DNA of 64,000 nt, taken from the NCBI RefSeq assembly GCF_036226765.1, contig NZ_CP109017.1, positions 4,465,001 through 4,529,000 of the forward strand. Reading direction: 5' to 3'. The DNA is from Streptomyces sp. NBC_00670 (lineage in GTDB: Bacteria; Actinomycetota; Actinomycetes; Streptomycetales; Streptomycetaceae). The position numbers and the translations under genes were made by a program. The notes beneath the pieces are model-generated. The model was not told where the DNA came from, searched no databases, and was given only the letters and a program-made list of their open reading frames with translations. Positions 8,587-17,507 of this stretch are shown here, piece after piece. The number at the start of each line of letters is the position of its first letter. Positions within the stretch are counted from its first letter, which is position 1.

Positions 8587-9720
8587 TTGGCCCCGCCCGC
8601 CGCGCCGCACCCCGCAGGCGCCGTCCTGCGCGTCACGCGCACGGCGGCCGGCCGGCGCGCGCTGCGACTGGCGCTGCTGGTGGGCGGGTTGGTGGTGCTC
8701 GGGTTCCTGTACGGAGGGAGGGCGCAGGCGGCGGAGGGGACGCCGGTGCCGGTGGCCGACGGGTCGGTGACGCTGACCGACGTGCCGGTGACCGATGTGC
8801 CGGCGGTCGTGGCCGAGGTGACGCCGGCCGTGGACGAGGCGGTGTCCGGTGCGGCGCCTGCTCACCGTGCGACGAGAGCAACGAGAGCAACGAGAGCAAC
8901 GAGTGCGACGGGTGCGGCGCGGCCGGTGCGGGGCGGCGGTGCCGACAGCACGCCTCACAAGCCGGGCCGTCGCGCCACGCCCAGCGCGCCGACCGTGCCC
9001 AGCGCACCAGCCACACCCACCGCACCGGCCGCACCCACCGCACCGGCCGTCCCCGGCGTCGGAGGGGCCGTGGCCCGGGTGGGCGGTGCCGTGCGGCAGG
9101 TGGTCGTGCCGGTTGTCGACGGGCTGGTGCGGCCGGTGGTGGAGGAGGCCGTGGCGCCGGTCGGCGGGATCGTCGAAGCGGTCACCGGTGGGCCGGGGGC
9201 CGTGACGGTGCCGTTGCCGCAGGTGCCGGCGTTGCCGCTGCCGCTGCCCGTGACTTCGGTGCCGCTCCTGCCCGTACCGGTCACCCCGTCGGAGCCGCCC
9301 TCCCCGACGGAGCCGGCGGCCGGGGTCGTACGGGAGCCGCCCGCGTCGTCGGCGTCGAAGCGGGCGGCGGCGGAGCCGCGGGAGCGGGCGGAACCCGTGG
9401 TGTCCGTCGCGCACGGGCCGTGGCCCGGGGGTGCCGAGGTGGCCGCCCTGGCCGAGGCGGGGAGCGCGGGCCGTGCGGCGGAGTCCGCCGCCCGGGCCGG
9501 GCAGCTTCCCGCGCCCCCGCACCAGTCGCCCGGCGGTGACCCGTCCGGGCTGCTGGGCGAGCGGTCCGCCGTCGACAACGGCGGCCCCCGGCACGGCGAC
9601 GCGCACGCCGTGCCCTTCCACCACCGCGCGCTGCCGAGGCTCGCGCCCGGTGCCGTCGCGGAGTGCGTCGCCGCCGGAACGCGGGACCTGAACGGGACCG
9701 TTCCGGAGCCCCCGGACTAG
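8587..9720 (+). CDS. Secreted Pro/Ala/Val-rich protein of unknown function
   Basis: 377 residues from a TTG preceded by CGGAGG. A basic N-terminus is followed by the hydrophobic stretch 'LALLVGGLVVLGFLYGG' and 'AQAAEGT', which reads as a signal peptide. Residues ~40-90 have repeated 'VPVTDVP' motifs. A perfect nine-base repeat near 8870-8904 encodes ATR-ATR-ATR-ATS. The central part is low-complexity PTAPAAPT and PLPLPVT. I recognise no enzymatic domain; a cell-wall or sheath protein is possible. It lies 111 bp after the vWA gene on the same strand and may be read from its own promoter. Confidence 0.7.
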   Translation: MAPPAAPHPAGAVLRVTRTAAGRRALRLALLVGGLVVLGFLYGGRAQAAEGTPVPVADGSVTLTDVPVTDVPAVVAEVTPAVDEAVSGAAPAHRATRATRATRATSATGAARPVRGGGADSTPHKPGRRATPSAPTVPSAPATPTAPAAPTAPAVPGVGGAVARVGGAVRQVVVPVVDGLVRPVVEEAVAPVGGIVEAVTGGPGAVTVPLPQVPALPLPLPVTSVPLLPVPVTPSEPPSPTEPAAGVVREPPASSASKRAAAEPRERAEPVVSVAHGPWPGGAEVAALAEAGSAGRAAESAARAGQLPAPPHQSPGGDPSGLLGERSAVDNGGPRHGDAHAVPFHHRALPRLAPGAVAECVAAGTRDLNGTVPEPPD

Positions 9721-10096
9721 GACCGCACAGGGACCGTCCGGCCGCCCCGGCCGTGTGCCCGCGTTCCCCTGTGCCCGCGTGCGCGCCCGCCCCCCTCCCC
9801 GTTCTCTTCTGGGGGTCGGCGTCCGACGCGTCCGGCGCCCGGCGGCCGCTCTCCTCACGACCCGCAACCGGCGGGACGGGACACGACGTCCCGTCCGAAC
9901 ACGGCATCGACTCCCGGCACCTCATGTACCGCCGACCGTCACACACGCCTCACACGTCCGACAGACGCGACAGGTCTGACCGTCGTCACGCCGGACAACA
10001 GAGAACCGCGGCGTCCAAGCGCCGCCCCACCGCTCCACAGGGAGCCGTCGCCGGACGGCCGAAAGCCGTCGGAACCGTCCGGCCGGGCCCTGCGGA

Positions 10097-10134
10097 CGGG
10101 GCGGGCTCCCCTTGGGGAAGGGGGGCCCGCCCCG
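10097..10134. terminator. GC-rich terminator hairpin
   Basis: CGGGGCGGGC (10097-10106) pairs with GCCCGCCCCG (10125-10134), and the inner CCCC/GGGG can extend the stem. There is no U-tract, which is common for Streptomyces terminators. Confidence 0.6.
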
Positions 10135-10178
10135 CGCACCTCGCGGGAGCAGCGAATGTCCCGCGCGGTGCTGAACAG

Positions 10179-10212
10179 GGCCTCACCGGGCCAACCCCAG
10201 CCCGGTGAGGCC
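10179..10212. terminator. Hairpin terminator upstream of sucC
   Basis: A perfect 13-bp stem, GGCCTCACCGGGC against GCCCGGTGAGGCC, with the loop CAACCCCA. It insulates sucC from upstream reading. Confidence 0.65.
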
Positions 10213-10497
10213 TCCCCCTCCGGACGCCACCGGCCCTGCCCGCGCCCCCTCCCCGCAACCCCTCCCGCGCGGCACGCCGTGCCAGTAAGCTAGGCATCAT
10301 GTGACAGGTATCACCGCTCAGGTGTGATCTGCGATTTAGAGCCCCACCCCCGGCGGCGATAACCTGCGAGACGGACATGCCGCGCGCTCGGACACCGTGT
10401 GCGCCTTCCTTGTGACTCACAGCGGACGTCACGTTGCCCTTCGCGGCACGCCCACGCATCCAACGAACCGCGAGATCACTGATAGGGACGGAAGCGC

Positions 10498-11679
10498 GTG
10501 GACCTGTTCGAGTACCAGGCGAGGGACCTCTTCGCCAAGCACGATGTACCGGTGCTGGCCGGTGAAGTCATCGACACGCCTGAGGCGGCGCGCGAGATCA
10601 CCGAGCGTCTGGGCGGCAAGTCCGTCGTCAAGGCGCAGGTGAAGGTCGGTGGTCGTGGCAAGGCCGGTGGCGTCAAGCTGGCCGCCTCCGCGGACGAGGC
10701 CGTCGCCCGTGCGACGGACATCCTCGGCATGGACATCAAGGGCCACACGGTCCACAAGGTGATGATCGCCGAGACGGCCCCGGAGATCGTCGAGGAGTAC
10801 TACGTCTCCTTCCTCCTCGACCGTGCCAACCGCACCTTCCTCTCCATCGCCTCGGTCGAGGGCGGCATGGAGATCGAGGAGGTGGCCGCCACCCGTCCGG
10901 AGGCCGTCGCCAAGACCCCGATCGACGCGATCGACGGCGTGACGCCGGAGAAGGCGCGCGAGATCGTCGAGGCCGCGAAGTTCCCGGCCGAGGTCGCCGA
11001 CCAGGTCGCGAACGTGCTGGTCAAGCTGTGGGACACCTTCATCAAGGAGGACGCCCTCCTGGTCGAGGTCAACCCGCTGGCCAAGGTCGCCTCCGGTGAC
11101 GTCCTCGCCCTCGACGGCAAGGTCTCCCTGGACGACAACGCCGAGTTCCGTCACCCGGACTTCGAGGAGCTCCACGACAAGGCCGCGGCCAACCCGCTCG
11201 AGGCCGCCGCCAAGGAGAAGAACCTCAACTACGTCAAGCTCGACGGCGAGGTCGGCATCATCGGCAACGGCGCGGGTCTCGTCATGAGCACCCTGGACGT
11301 CGTCGCGTACGCCGGTGAGAAGCACGGCAACGTCAAGCCCGCCAACTTCCTGGACATCGGTGGCGGCGCCTCCGCCCAGGTCATGGCGAACGGCCTGGAG
11401 ATCATCCTCGGCGACCCGGACGTCCGCTCCGTGTTCGTCAACGTCTTCGGTGGCATCACCGCCTGCGACGAGGTCGCCAACGGCATCGTCCAGGCGCTGA
11501 AGCTCCTGGAGGACCGCGGCGAGAACGTCAGCAAGCCGCTGGTCGTCCGCCTCGACGGCAACAACGCCGAGCTGGGCCGGAAGATCCTCACCGACGCCAA
11601 CCACCCGCTGGTGCAGCGCGTCGACACCATGGACGGCGCGGCCGACAAGGCCGCCGAGCTGGCCCACGCCGCCAAGTAA
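10498..11679 (+). CDS. sucC: Succinate–CoA ligase (ADP-forming), beta subunit
   Basis: 393 residues, starting GTG after GGGACGGA. The protein opens '[15 protein letters not shown]', the standard SucC start. It carries the ATP-grasp fold: '[20 protein letters not shown]' for nucleotide binding, 'LLVEVNPLA' for the metal site, and the power-helix side '[15 protein letters not shown]' with 'NFLDIGGGA' near the phosphohistidine partner site. With SucD it converts succinyl-CoA, ADP and Pi to succinate, ATP and CoA in the TCA cycle. It is followed after 28 bp by sucD, making a two-gene operon. Length is normal. Confidence 0.97.
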   Translation: MDLFEYQARDLFAKHDVPVLAGEVIDTPEAAREITERLGGKSVVKAQVKVGGRGKAGGVKLAASADEAVARATDILGMDIKGHTVHKVMIAETAPEIVEEYYVSFLLDRANRTFLSIASVEGGMEIEEVAATRPEAVAKTPIDAIDGVTPEKAREIVEAAKFPAEVADQVANVLVKLWDTFIKEDALLVEVNPLAKVASGDVLALDGKVSLDDNAEFRHPDFEELHDKAAANPLEAAAKEKNLNYVKLDGEVGIIGNGAGLVMSTLDVVAYAGEKHGNVKPANFLDIGGGASAQVMANGLEIILGDPDVRSVFVNVFGGITACDEVANGIVQALKLLEDRGENVSKPLVVRLDGNNAELGRKILTDANHPLVQRVDTMDGAADKAAELAHAAK

Positions 11680-11707
11680 TCACTCAGGACGAGGACATCA
11701 ACACACC

Positions 11708-12592
11708 ATGGCTATCTGGCTCAACAAGGACAGCAAGGTCATCGTCCAGGGCATGACCGGCGCCACGGGCATGAAGCACACCAAGCTCATGCTCGGTGAC
11801 GGCACCGAGGTCGTGGGCGGCGTCAACCCGCGCAAGGCGGGGCAGACCGTGGACTTCGACGGCACCGAGGTACCGGTCTTCGGCACCGTCAAGGAGGCCA
11901 TCGAGAAGACCGGCGCCAACGTCTCCGTCATCTTCGTGCCGGAGAAGTTCACCAAGGACGCCGTCGTCGAGGCCATCGACGCCGAGATCCCGCTGGCCGT
12001 CGTGATCACCGAGGGCATCGCCGTGCACGACTCGGCGTCGTTCTGGGCGTACGCCGGCAAGAAGGGCAACAAGACCCGGATCATCGGTCCGAACTGCCCC
12101 GGCATCATCACGCCGGGCCAGTCCAACGTCGGCATCATCCCGGGCGACATCACCAAGCCGGGCCGCATCGGCCTGGTCTCGAAGTCCGGCACGCTGACGT
12201 ACCAGATGATGTACGAGCTGCGGGACATCGGCTTCTCGACCGCCGTCGGCATCGGTGGCGACCCGATCATCGGCACCACGCACATCGACGCCCTCGCCGC
12301 GTTCGAGGCCGACCCCGAGACCGACCTCATCGTGATGATCGGCGAGATCGGCGGCGACGCCGAGGAGCGTGCGGCCGACTTCATCAAGGCCAACGTGACC
12401 AAGCCGGTCGTCGGCTACGTCGCGGGCTTCACCGCGCCCGAGGGCAAGACGATGGGGCACGCGGGCGCGATCGTGTCCGGTTCGTCCGGGACCGCGCAGG
12501 CGAAGAAGGAGGCCCTTGAGGCCGCCGGGGTCAAGGTCGGCAAGACGCCGACCGAGACGGCGAAGCTGGCGCGGGAGATCCTCGCGGGCTGA
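11708..12592 (+). CDS. sucD: Succinate–CoA ligase (ADP-forming), alpha subunit
   Basis: 294 residues, starting ATG ('[18 protein letters not shown]'). The Rossmann CoA-binding domain shows '[13 protein letters not shown]'. '[11 protein letters not shown]' and '[10 protein letters not shown]' belong to the CoA and phosphate loops. The active-site phosphohistidine lies in '[13 protein letters not shown]'. It forms the catalytic heterodimer with SucC. The gene ends 18 bp before a strong factor-independent terminator, so sucCD is a closed bicistron. Confidence 0.97.
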   Translation: MAIWLNKDSKVIVQGMTGATGMKHTKLMLGDGTEVVGGVNPRKAGQTVDFDGTEVPVFGTVKEAIEKTGANVSVIFVPEKFTKDAVVEAIDAEIPLAVVITEGIAVHDSASFWAYAGKKGNKTRIIGPNCPGIITPGQSNVGIIPGDITKPGRIGLVSKSGTLTYQMMYELRDIGFSTAVGIGGDPIIGTTHIDALAAFEADPETDLIVMIGEIGGDAEERAADFIKANVTKPVVGYVAGFTAPEGKTMGHAGAIVSGSSGTAQAKKEALEAAGVKVGKTPTETAKLAREILAG

Positions 12593-12609
12593 CGCGCCCT
12601 TGGCGTCCT

Positions 12610-12647
12610 GGGTCCGCCATCCCTTTGTGAGGGTGGCGGACCCTTTT
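12610..12647 (+). terminator. Rho-independent terminator of sucCD
   Basis: GGGTCCGCCA (12610-12619) pairs with TGGCGGACCC (12634-12643). Inner CCC/GGG pairs enclose a TTTGTGA loop, with TTTTGTGT directly after the stem. Confidence 0.9.
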
Positions 12648-12691
12648 GTGTCTGGGGGGTGCGGAGGCGGAGGCGGGTGGGGGTGCGCGTG

Positions 12692-12797
12692 GGTTTCTTC
12701 GCCCCCGCCGCCCCTACCCTTCCCGTCCCCGGGGGCTTTGCCCCCGGACCCCCTTACGGAGCTTCGCTCCGTTTTGCGCAGTTCCCCGCGCCCCTTT
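12692..12797 (+). repeat. Composite intergenic repeat, copy 2
   Basis: Lies between converging sucD and the sigma-like gene. Order: TTCGCCCCCGCCGCCCCTACCC lead (shortened here to its core), hairpin GGGGGCTTTGCCCCC, a second hairpin GGAGCTTCGCTCC, then GCGCAGTTCCCCGCGCCCC. The same blocks in the same order recur at 15324, 25845 and, inverted, at 38620. Confidence 0.75.
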
Positions 12798-12807
12798 GGG
12801 CCTCGCC

Positions 12808-13617
12808 TCAGTCCGTCGATGGAGTGAGGCGTTGGGGACCGTGGGGAAGGTGGGATTGTAGTTTCTTGTGCAGCTTGCGGGATTTCTCCGACAGGGGCCC
12901 CTGGACCGTGTGTGGGGGCAGGCCGTGGATGGCCTGGCCCTGGGGGACCGGGCGTTCGTAGTGGTCGGGGGCGTGCTGGAGGGTGAGCGCCGTCGTGCCG
13001 GTCAGGGTGGTGACCAGCACCGCCGCCGTCCGTACCCACTGGCGGTCGCGTCGCTCGCCCGTCGAGCGGATCGTCGGCGGGAGCGCGGGGGTCAGGGTCT
13101 CCGCGGCCGCCAGTTCGGTCAGGCGCCGATGGAGGTCCGACGGTGCCGCCAGGTCCGGCAGCCGCGCGGTCACCGCCTCGCGCGCGTGGCGCAGACGGTT
13201 CGCCGTGGCGGACGTGGTCGCCTCCGTCTCGGCCGCGATCTGCCGTACGCCCAGCCCGACGCCGTCGTGCAGCAGGAGCGTGCGCCGGTACGGCGGCGGC
13301 AGGCGGAGCAGGGCGTCGAGGAGCGCGCGGCCGGCCGGGTCGCCGGGCAGCGCCTCCGGTTGCCGGTGGCGCCGGCGGAATCGGTGCCAGGGGGAGAGCG
13401 CGTACTCGTGCGTGGCCGCCCGCACCCATCCGCCGGGGTCGCGGTCGCGTGCCACCTCGGGCCAGCGCTGCCAGGCCAGCTCGAACGCCCGCTCCACCGA
13501 TTCCCGGGCCAGCGCCCGGCGCCCGGTGAGCAGATAGGCCTGCCGTACGAGGACGGGGGCGCAGAAGCCGTGCAGCGCGTCGAAGGCTTGAGCGGGCGTG
13601 AGCTGACTGTGCGTCAC
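12808..13617 (-). CDS. ECF-sigma-like protein with C-terminal membrane segment
   Basis: 269 residues from a GTG; the RNA leader carries AAAGGG. Residues ~10-75 resemble sigma region 2 ('LVRQAYLLTGRRALARESVE', 'AWQRWPEVARDRDPGGWV'). Residues ~105-150 resemble region 4 with a helix-turn-helix ('LPPPYRRTLLLHDGVGLGVR', 'TTSATANRLRHAREAV'). After a linker, 'VRTAAVLVTTLTGTTALTL' is hydrophobic enough to cross the membrane, followed by a ~60-residue basic tail. No separate anti-sigma gene is adjacent, so the protein may tether itself. The sigma domains look degenerate, and promoter recognition is uncertain. It is divergent from perM. Confidence 0.65.
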   Translation of the reverse strand: MTHSQLTPAQAFDALHGFCAPVLVRQAYLLTGRRALARESVERAFELAWQRWPEVARDRDPGGWVRAATHEYALSPWHRFRRRHRQPEALPGDPAGRALLDALLRLPPPYRRTLLLHDGVGLGVRQIAAETEATTSATANRLRHAREAVTARLPDLAAPSDLHRRLTELAAAETLTPALPPTIRSTGERRDRQWVRTAAVLVTTLTGTTALTLQHAPDHYERPVPQGQAIHGLPPHTVQGPLSEKSRKLHKKLQSHLPHGPQRLTPSTD

Positions 13618-13626
13618 CGGACACCC

Positions 13627-13638
13627 TTTCGTACGAAA
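13627..13638. promoter_or_regulatory. Perfect 12-bp palindrome in the sigma-like/perM divergent promoter
   Basis: TTTCGTACGAAA lies in an AT-rich 78-bp divergent gap, just before the sigma-like gene's ribosome site. Its core TTCGTACGAA recurs in the purN leader (16774-16783). A shared regulator is inferred; none is identified. Confidence 0.4.
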
Positions 13639-13695
13639 AATGACATAAACGTATTTTGAGCGACACTGCCGAGTCTCGCCCGTTGCGACGGAAAA

Positions 13696-15309
13696 GTGGG
13701 TGTCGTTGGGAGCATGGCCGTCGTGCTCCCACGGATTGCTCGTCGCGCTGCTTCGTTCTCGTCCGCCTCGTCGTCTTCGTCCGCCTCGTCGTCCTCATCC
13801 GCCTCCTCCGCCTCGGCGCCCTCGTTGACCACGCGGTCGCTCACCCGGCTGCTCGCGTGGCTGCTCACCCGGTTGCTGCTCCGGCTGCGCGGGCGGCTGC
13901 GCAGCAGGGTGCGGGAGCGGTCGCCCGGGCTCGGGGCCGGGCTGCTCGGCGGTGCGATCGCGGCGGGGCTCGGGCTCGGTGCGTTCGCCGTGCTGGTGTT
14001 GGCGCTGTGGGTCACCTCCCCGTACCCGGACGGGGGACCGGACGGTGCGCTGCATCTGGCCGCCTCGCTCTGGCTCCTGGGGCACGGGGTCGAACTGCTG
14101 CGCACCGACACGTTGAGCGGGGTGGCCGCGCCGGTCGGGGTCACTCCGCTGCTGCTGCCCGCGCTGCCGGTGTGGTTGCTGTATCGGGCGGGGCGGGATG
14201 CGGTGGACGCGTCTCGGGAGGGGCGAGGCGGGCGCCGGGGGGCGGGGTCCTTCGCGTCGCCGCACGCGTCGTCGGTCTCGGCGCGTACGGCGTGGGTCGG
14301 GGTTGTCGTCGGCTATCTCGCGGTCGGCGCCGCGGCGGCGGTGTACGCCTCCGGGGGTGAACTGCGGCCCTCCGTGGTCTGGACCGTCTGTTGCCTGCCG
14401 CTGCTCACCGGGCTCGCTGCGGGGTGGGGTGTGTGGGCGGCGTACGGGGCGCCGCGGGGGGCGGTGCCGTGGTGGGTACGGGTTGCCCTGCGGGCGGCGC
14501 TGCGGGGGGTCGCGGTGCTGGTGGGGGGCGGGGCGCTGCTCGTCGTCGGCTCGTTGGCCTGGCACGGCGGGGCCGTGCGGGACTCCCTGGTGCAGCTCAC
14601 GCCGGGGTGGTGGGGGCGGCTCACGGTGGTGCTGCTGGGGGTGTTGCTGCTGCCGAATGCGGCGGTGTGGGGGGCCGCGTACGGGGTGGGGCCGGGGTTC
14701 GTGGTGGGGGCGGGGCAGGTGGTGGGGCCCTGGGGGGCCGGGATCGACGCGGGGGCGGGGGCCGGGGCTGGGGTGTTGCCTCGGTTTCCGTTGTTGGCGG
14801 CGGTGCCGGGGGAGGCGGGGGCATGGCTCGGGTGGGGAGTGGCTGTGGTGCCGGTGGTCGCGGGGGTGGTTCTGGGGTGGAGTGTGGCCGGGGCGGCAGT
14901 GGGGGAGCCTGCGCGCGGGCGGTGGTCCTGGGTGCGGGTGGCGGGGGTTGTGGTGGTGGCGGGGGTTGGGTGTGGGGTGCTGATCGCGGGGTTGGCGGGG
15001 GTTGCCGGTGGGGCGATGGGGGTGCGGGGGTTGGCCCGGTTCGGGCCGGTGTGGTGGGAGGTTGGTGGGGTGGGAGTGGGGTGGGTTGTGGGGGTGGGGG
15101 TGCCGGTGGGGGTTGTGCGGTGGTTGGGCTGTGTGGTGCGGAAGGTGGCGCCTCCGGCGCCTGGGGGGTCGGATGTGAGGGTGGGTGAAGTGAAGGAGGG
15201 AGTGGTGGAGCAGAAGCAGAAGCCGGAGCCGGAGCGGGGGTTGGAGCCGGAGGATGCGTATGACTTCCTGCCGGTGGACGGGGAGGAGCCGGGGGTGTCG
15301 GCCGAGTGA
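13696..15309 (+). CDS. perM: PerM-like cell division membrane protein (DUF6350)
   Basis: 537 residues. The cytoplasmic N-terminus has a polyserine run (about residues 20-45, from a TCGTCC-type simple repeat). About ten hydrophobic segments follow, for example '[20 protein letters not shown]' and '[20 protein letters not shown]', then a charged Gln/Glu-rich tail. The position directly before purN-purH matches mycobacterial Rv0955 (perM)–purN–purH, where PerM supports divisome function and chronic persistence. Start is uncertain: GTG 13696 follows GACGGAAAA, and an ATG lies 18 nt later. Gene GT bias rises strongly toward the 3' end. Function in Streptomyces is inferred from family and synteny. 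Confidence 0.75.
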   Translation: MGVVGSMAVVLPRIARRAASFSSASSSSSASSSSSASSASAPSLTTRSLTRLLAWLLTRLLLRLRGRLRSRVRERSPGLGAGLLGGAIAAGLGLGAFAVLVLALWVTSPYPDGGPDGALHLAASLWLLGHGVELLRTDTLSGVAAPVGVTPLLLPALPVWLLYRAGRDAVDASREGRGGRRGAGSFASPHASSVSARTAWVGVVVGYLAVGAAAAVYASGGELRPSVVWTVCCLPLLTGLAAGWGVWAAYGAPRGAVPWWVRVALRAALRGVAVLVGGGALLVVGSLAWHGGAVRDSLVQLTPGWWGRLTVVLLGVLLLPNAAVWGAAYGVGPGFVVGAGQVVGPWGAGIDAGAGAGAGVLPRFPLLAAVPGEAGAWLGWGVAVVPVVAGVVLGWSVAGAAVGEPARGRWSWVRVAGVVVVAGVGCGVLIAGLAGVAGGAMGVRGLARFGPVWWEVGGVGVGWVVGVGVPVGVVRWLGCVVRKVAPPAPGGSDVRVGEVKEGVVEQKQKPEPERGLEPEDAYDFLPVDGEEPGVSAE

Positions 15310-15323
15310 GGGTGCTGTGGGGG

Positions 15324-15475
15324 TTTTCGCCCCCGCCGCCCCTACCCTTCCCGTCCTTACCAGGGGCTCTGCCCCTTGGACCCCGGAGAACTCGGGTGGG
15401 TGGGGTCGAGTGGGGAGTGCGGATGGGTGGGGGTTGAGCGCACAGTTCCCCGCGCCCCTTGCAGGGGCGCGGTTG
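15324..15475 (+). repeat. Composite intergenic repeat, copy 3 (reference full-length copy)
   Basis: The most complete copy: TTTTCGCCCCCGCCGCC lead, hairpin AGGGGCTCTGCCCCT, spacer with GGACCCCGGAGAACTCGGGT and GGGGTCGAGTGGGGAGTGCG, then CACAGTTCCCCGCGCCCCTT followed by its own hairpin partner GGGGCGCGG. Nearly the same sequence appears inverted at 38620-38762. It lies between converging genes. Confidence 0.8.
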
Positions 15476-15533
15476 CCCGCGCCCCCCCCGCGGCGGAGCC
15501 GCGCGACGAGTAGTTGCCGGTGCTTCGCGCCTG

Positions 15534-16454
15534 CTACGGCGTGCTCAGGAGGTCGCGGAGTTGGTGGGGGAGCAGGGAGTCGCAGTTCTGTTTGGCTGTG
15601 GTGGTGAGGGCGTCGTTCGTGCAGGTGTAGTAGTCGTTGTAGACCAGGTGGGCGGTGAAGGTCGTCGCCACCATGAGCAGGGCCAGGGACGCCGTGACCA
15701 GGCCGCTCACCGCTGCCGTCGTCTGGGGGCGGCGGCCCGGGGGCTGGGGGGCCGGCGGGGCGGGCGTGCCGTTCTCCGGGCGGTGGGGCTTGGCGCGCAA
15801 CGCGCTCACGCCCCAGTACAGCGCGAGCGCGCCCAGCAGCAGTGACACCGACGGCCAGCCGAACAGCACGAAGAAGAAGGCCCACATGCCGGACAGGAGC
15901 GCGTAGCGCGCCCTGCGCTGGGCGGGGTCGGTCGGGTCCCAGCGCATCCCCGCGTTGCCCGGGCCACCGGGACCGTTGGGTCCGCCCTGGCCACCGGGAC
16001 CGCCGGGGCCACCGCCCTGGCCCTCCGGGCCGCCGGGCCGGCGCGGGCGCGTGCCGAAGCTGCCGTCCGTCGACGGGCCGGGCTGCCGGTCGCTCCACTG
16101 ACTGCCCCACGCGGAGCCGCCCCGGCCCTGACCCTGCCCCTGGTCGTGCCCCTGGCCCTGACCCTCGCCCTGGCCGCCCCAGGCCGAGCTGCCCCGGCCG
16201 CCCTCCGGGCGGCGCGGCTGCCAGGGGCGGTCCGGGGTGCCCTCCGGCGGCGGGGCGAACGGGTTGTCGTCACCGGAAGGAGGCCCGCCGCCCTCGCGAC
16301 CGGACCCGGAGCCGGACCCGGAGCCGGACCCGGATCCGTCCGTCGCCCCCGGACCCTCCCCGCCCGGCGCGGACGTGCCCCCGTGCGACGGGTACGGGGG
16401 CTGATGCCGCTCGCGCGGCAGGAGGTGCGGGTGTCGGAAACGGCTGTCCGGCAT
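15534..16454 (-). CDS. Gly/Pro-rich membrane protein of unknown function
   Basis: 306 residues from an ATG with a distant AAGGGGA. Residues 1-180 are low complexity: an SGSGSGSGSG run (~40-52), GQGQGHDQGQGQG, and GGPGGPGGQGGPNGPGGPG. Two or three hydrophobic segments follow ('LLSGMWAFFFVLFGWPSVSLLLGALALYWG', read in two blocks, and 'VSGLVTASLALLMVATTFTA'). The tail 'CTNDALTTTAKQNCDSLLP' has two cysteines. The C-terminal layout resembles DUF4190-type proteins with a short soluble end. Function unknown. The first ~60 residues may not be translated if an internal start is used. Confidence 0.6.
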   Translation of the reverse strand: MPDSRFRHPHLLPRERHQPPYPSHGGTSAPGGEGPGATDGSGSGSGSGSGSGREGGGPPSGDDNPFAPPPEGTPDRPWQPRRPEGGRGSSAWGGQGEGQGQGHDQGQGQGRGGSAWGSQWSDRQPGPSTDGSFGTRPRRPGGPEGQGGGPGGPGGQGGPNGPGGPGNAGMRWDPTDPAQRRARYALLSGMWAFFFVLFGWPSVSLLLGALALYWGVSALRAKPHRPENGTPAPPAPQPPGRRPQTTAAVSGLVTASLALLMVATTFTAHLVYNDYYTCTNDALTTTAKQNCDSLLPHQLRDLLSTP

Positions 16455-16720
16455 CAGGTGTGCGTCTTCCCCTTGGTGGTTCCGGCGGGCGGCGTGCGGT
16501 GCGGTCCGTGCGGCTCGTCAGCGTTGCGCGTACGGGTGTGCGGATGCGCACCCCGGGCGTGCGTACCGGTCACGAGGACCCGTACCCCGGCACCCGTGGC
16601 GTCCGTCGCCCGGATGTCGCGTACCCACCTGTGAACGTCCCGCGCGCACGGGTCGTTCCCCGCACGCTACCGCCCGGCTCCGCCCCCGTCCCCCGGGGGT
16701 TGTCCGGTGTGCCGGTATCG

Positions 16721-16748
16721 TTGCTGACGGTCGGCCGCTTCGTAGGCT
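16721..16748 (+). promoter_or_regulatory. Candidate purN promoter
   Basis: TTGCTG (16721-16726), a 16-bp spacer and TAGGCT (16743-16748) fit the Streptomyces housekeeping sigma pattern. Predicted start ~16755, giving a ~95-nt leader. Confidence 0.5.
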
Positions 16749-16773
16749 TCCCCGTATGCGGGGGCCCGAAGCA

Positions 16774-16783
16774 TTCGTACGAA
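16774..16783. promoter_or_regulatory. Palindrome TTCGTACGAA in the purN leader
   Basis: The 10-bp palindrome, followed by ACGTAC and ACGTCGTACG, lies between the candidate promoter and purN. It repeats the core of the palindrome at 13627-13638. Confidence 0.35.
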
Positions 16784-16850
16784 CGTACAAAGAAGAACGT
16801 CGTACGCGCCGCCCGCACACCGCATGCTCCTCCCGACGAAAGGGCCCGCC

Positions 16851-17507
16851 GTGGCCGCCAAGCCCGTGGCTCCCGTGGCCGGACGCCGTCCCCGTACGGG
16901 ACGTCTCGTCGTCCTGGTCTCCGGATCCGGCACCAATCTGCAGGCGCTGCTCGACACCATCGCCGAGGCGGGAGCCGCCGCCTACGGCGCGGAGGTCGTC
17001 GCCGTCGGGGCCGACCGTTCCGGCATCGAGGGGCTGGCCCGCGCCGAGCGCGCCGGACTGCCCACCTTCGTCTGCCGGGTCGGGGACCACGCCACCCGTG
17101 AGGAGTGGGACGCGGCGCTCGCCGAGGCGGTCGCCGCGTACGAGCCCGACCTGGTCGTCTCGGCCGGGTTCATGAAGATCGTGGGGAAGGAGTTCCTCGC
17201 GCGGTTCGGTGGACGGTTCGTCAACACCCACCCCGCCCTCCTCCCCAGCTTCCCCGGGGCCCACGGTGTGCGGGACGCGCTCGCGTACGGCGCCCGGGTC
17301 ACCGGCTGCACCGTCCACTTCGTCGACGACGGCGTCGACACCGGGCCGATCATCGCGCAGGGCGTGGTGGAGGTCCGGGACGAGGACGACGAGAGCGCGC
17401 TGCACGAGCGCATCAAGGAAGTCGAGCGAAGGCTGCTCGTCGATGTCGTGGGGCGGCTCGCCCGCAACGGCTATCGCATCGAGGGACGAAAGGTAGTTAT
17501 CCAGTGA
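16851..17507 (+). CDS. purN: Phosphoribosylglycinamide formyltransferase
   Basis: 218 residues. GTG 16851 is preferred over the ATG 27 nt upstream because GAAAGGG precedes it and it gives the common 'MAAKPVA' start. PurN transfers a formyl group from 10-formyl-THF to GAR in purine synthesis. Seen: the phosphate-binding loop '[14 protein letters not shown]', the catalytic Asn/His in '[12 protein letters not shown]', and the catalytic Asp in '[10 protein letters not shown]'. The stop overlaps purH by 4 nt (GTGA), so the two are coupled. FolD, which makes the cofactor, is encoded 2.5 kb away. Confidence 0.96.
   Translation: MAAKPVAPVAGRRPRTGRLVVLVSGSGTNLQALLDTIAEAGAAAYGAEVVAVGADRSGIEGLARAERAGLPTFVCRVGDHATREEWDAALAEAVAAYEPDLVVSAGFMKIVGKEFLARFGGRFVNTHPALLPSFPGAHGVRDALAYGARVTGCTVHFVDDGVDTGPIIAQGVVEVRDEDDESALHERIKEVERRLLVDVVGRLARNGYRIEGRKVVIQ

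Larger units (their letters stand above)
9721..10497. other. 777-bp gene-free region before sucC
   Basis: No open frame here has a ribosome site, family match or codon bias that I trust. The region holds two strong hairpins (10097-10134 and 10179-10212) that close off the upstream transcription unit, then ~285 bp that must contain the sucCD promoter. Near 10312-10330 ATCACCgctcaGGTGTGAT forms an imperfect inverted repeat that may be an operator. Confidence 0.5.
16455..16850. other. 396-bp divergent region before purN
   Basis: Divergent gap between the Gly/Pro-rich gene and purN. It holds the candidate purN promoter (16721-16748), a small CCCCGtatgCGGGG hairpin at ~16751-16764 and the TTCGTACGAA palindrome. 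The first 250 bp show no structure I can assign. Confidence 0.5.

Noticed and set aside
6445-9867. 1140-codon minus-strand open frame
   Set aside because: It is antisense to the DUF5682, vWA and secreted-protein genes. Composition is Arg/His/Gly/Pro noise and there is no ribosome site.
10312-10330. CRP-like operator before sucC (ATCACC…GGTGTGAT)
   Set aside because: The arms are imperfect and do not match the GTG-N8-CAC type spacing well; kept only as a note in the region entry.
17105-17503. Extended N-terminus of purH
   Set aside because: These codons overlap purN in another frame. GTG 17504 gives the normal 523-residue protein with a ribosome site.
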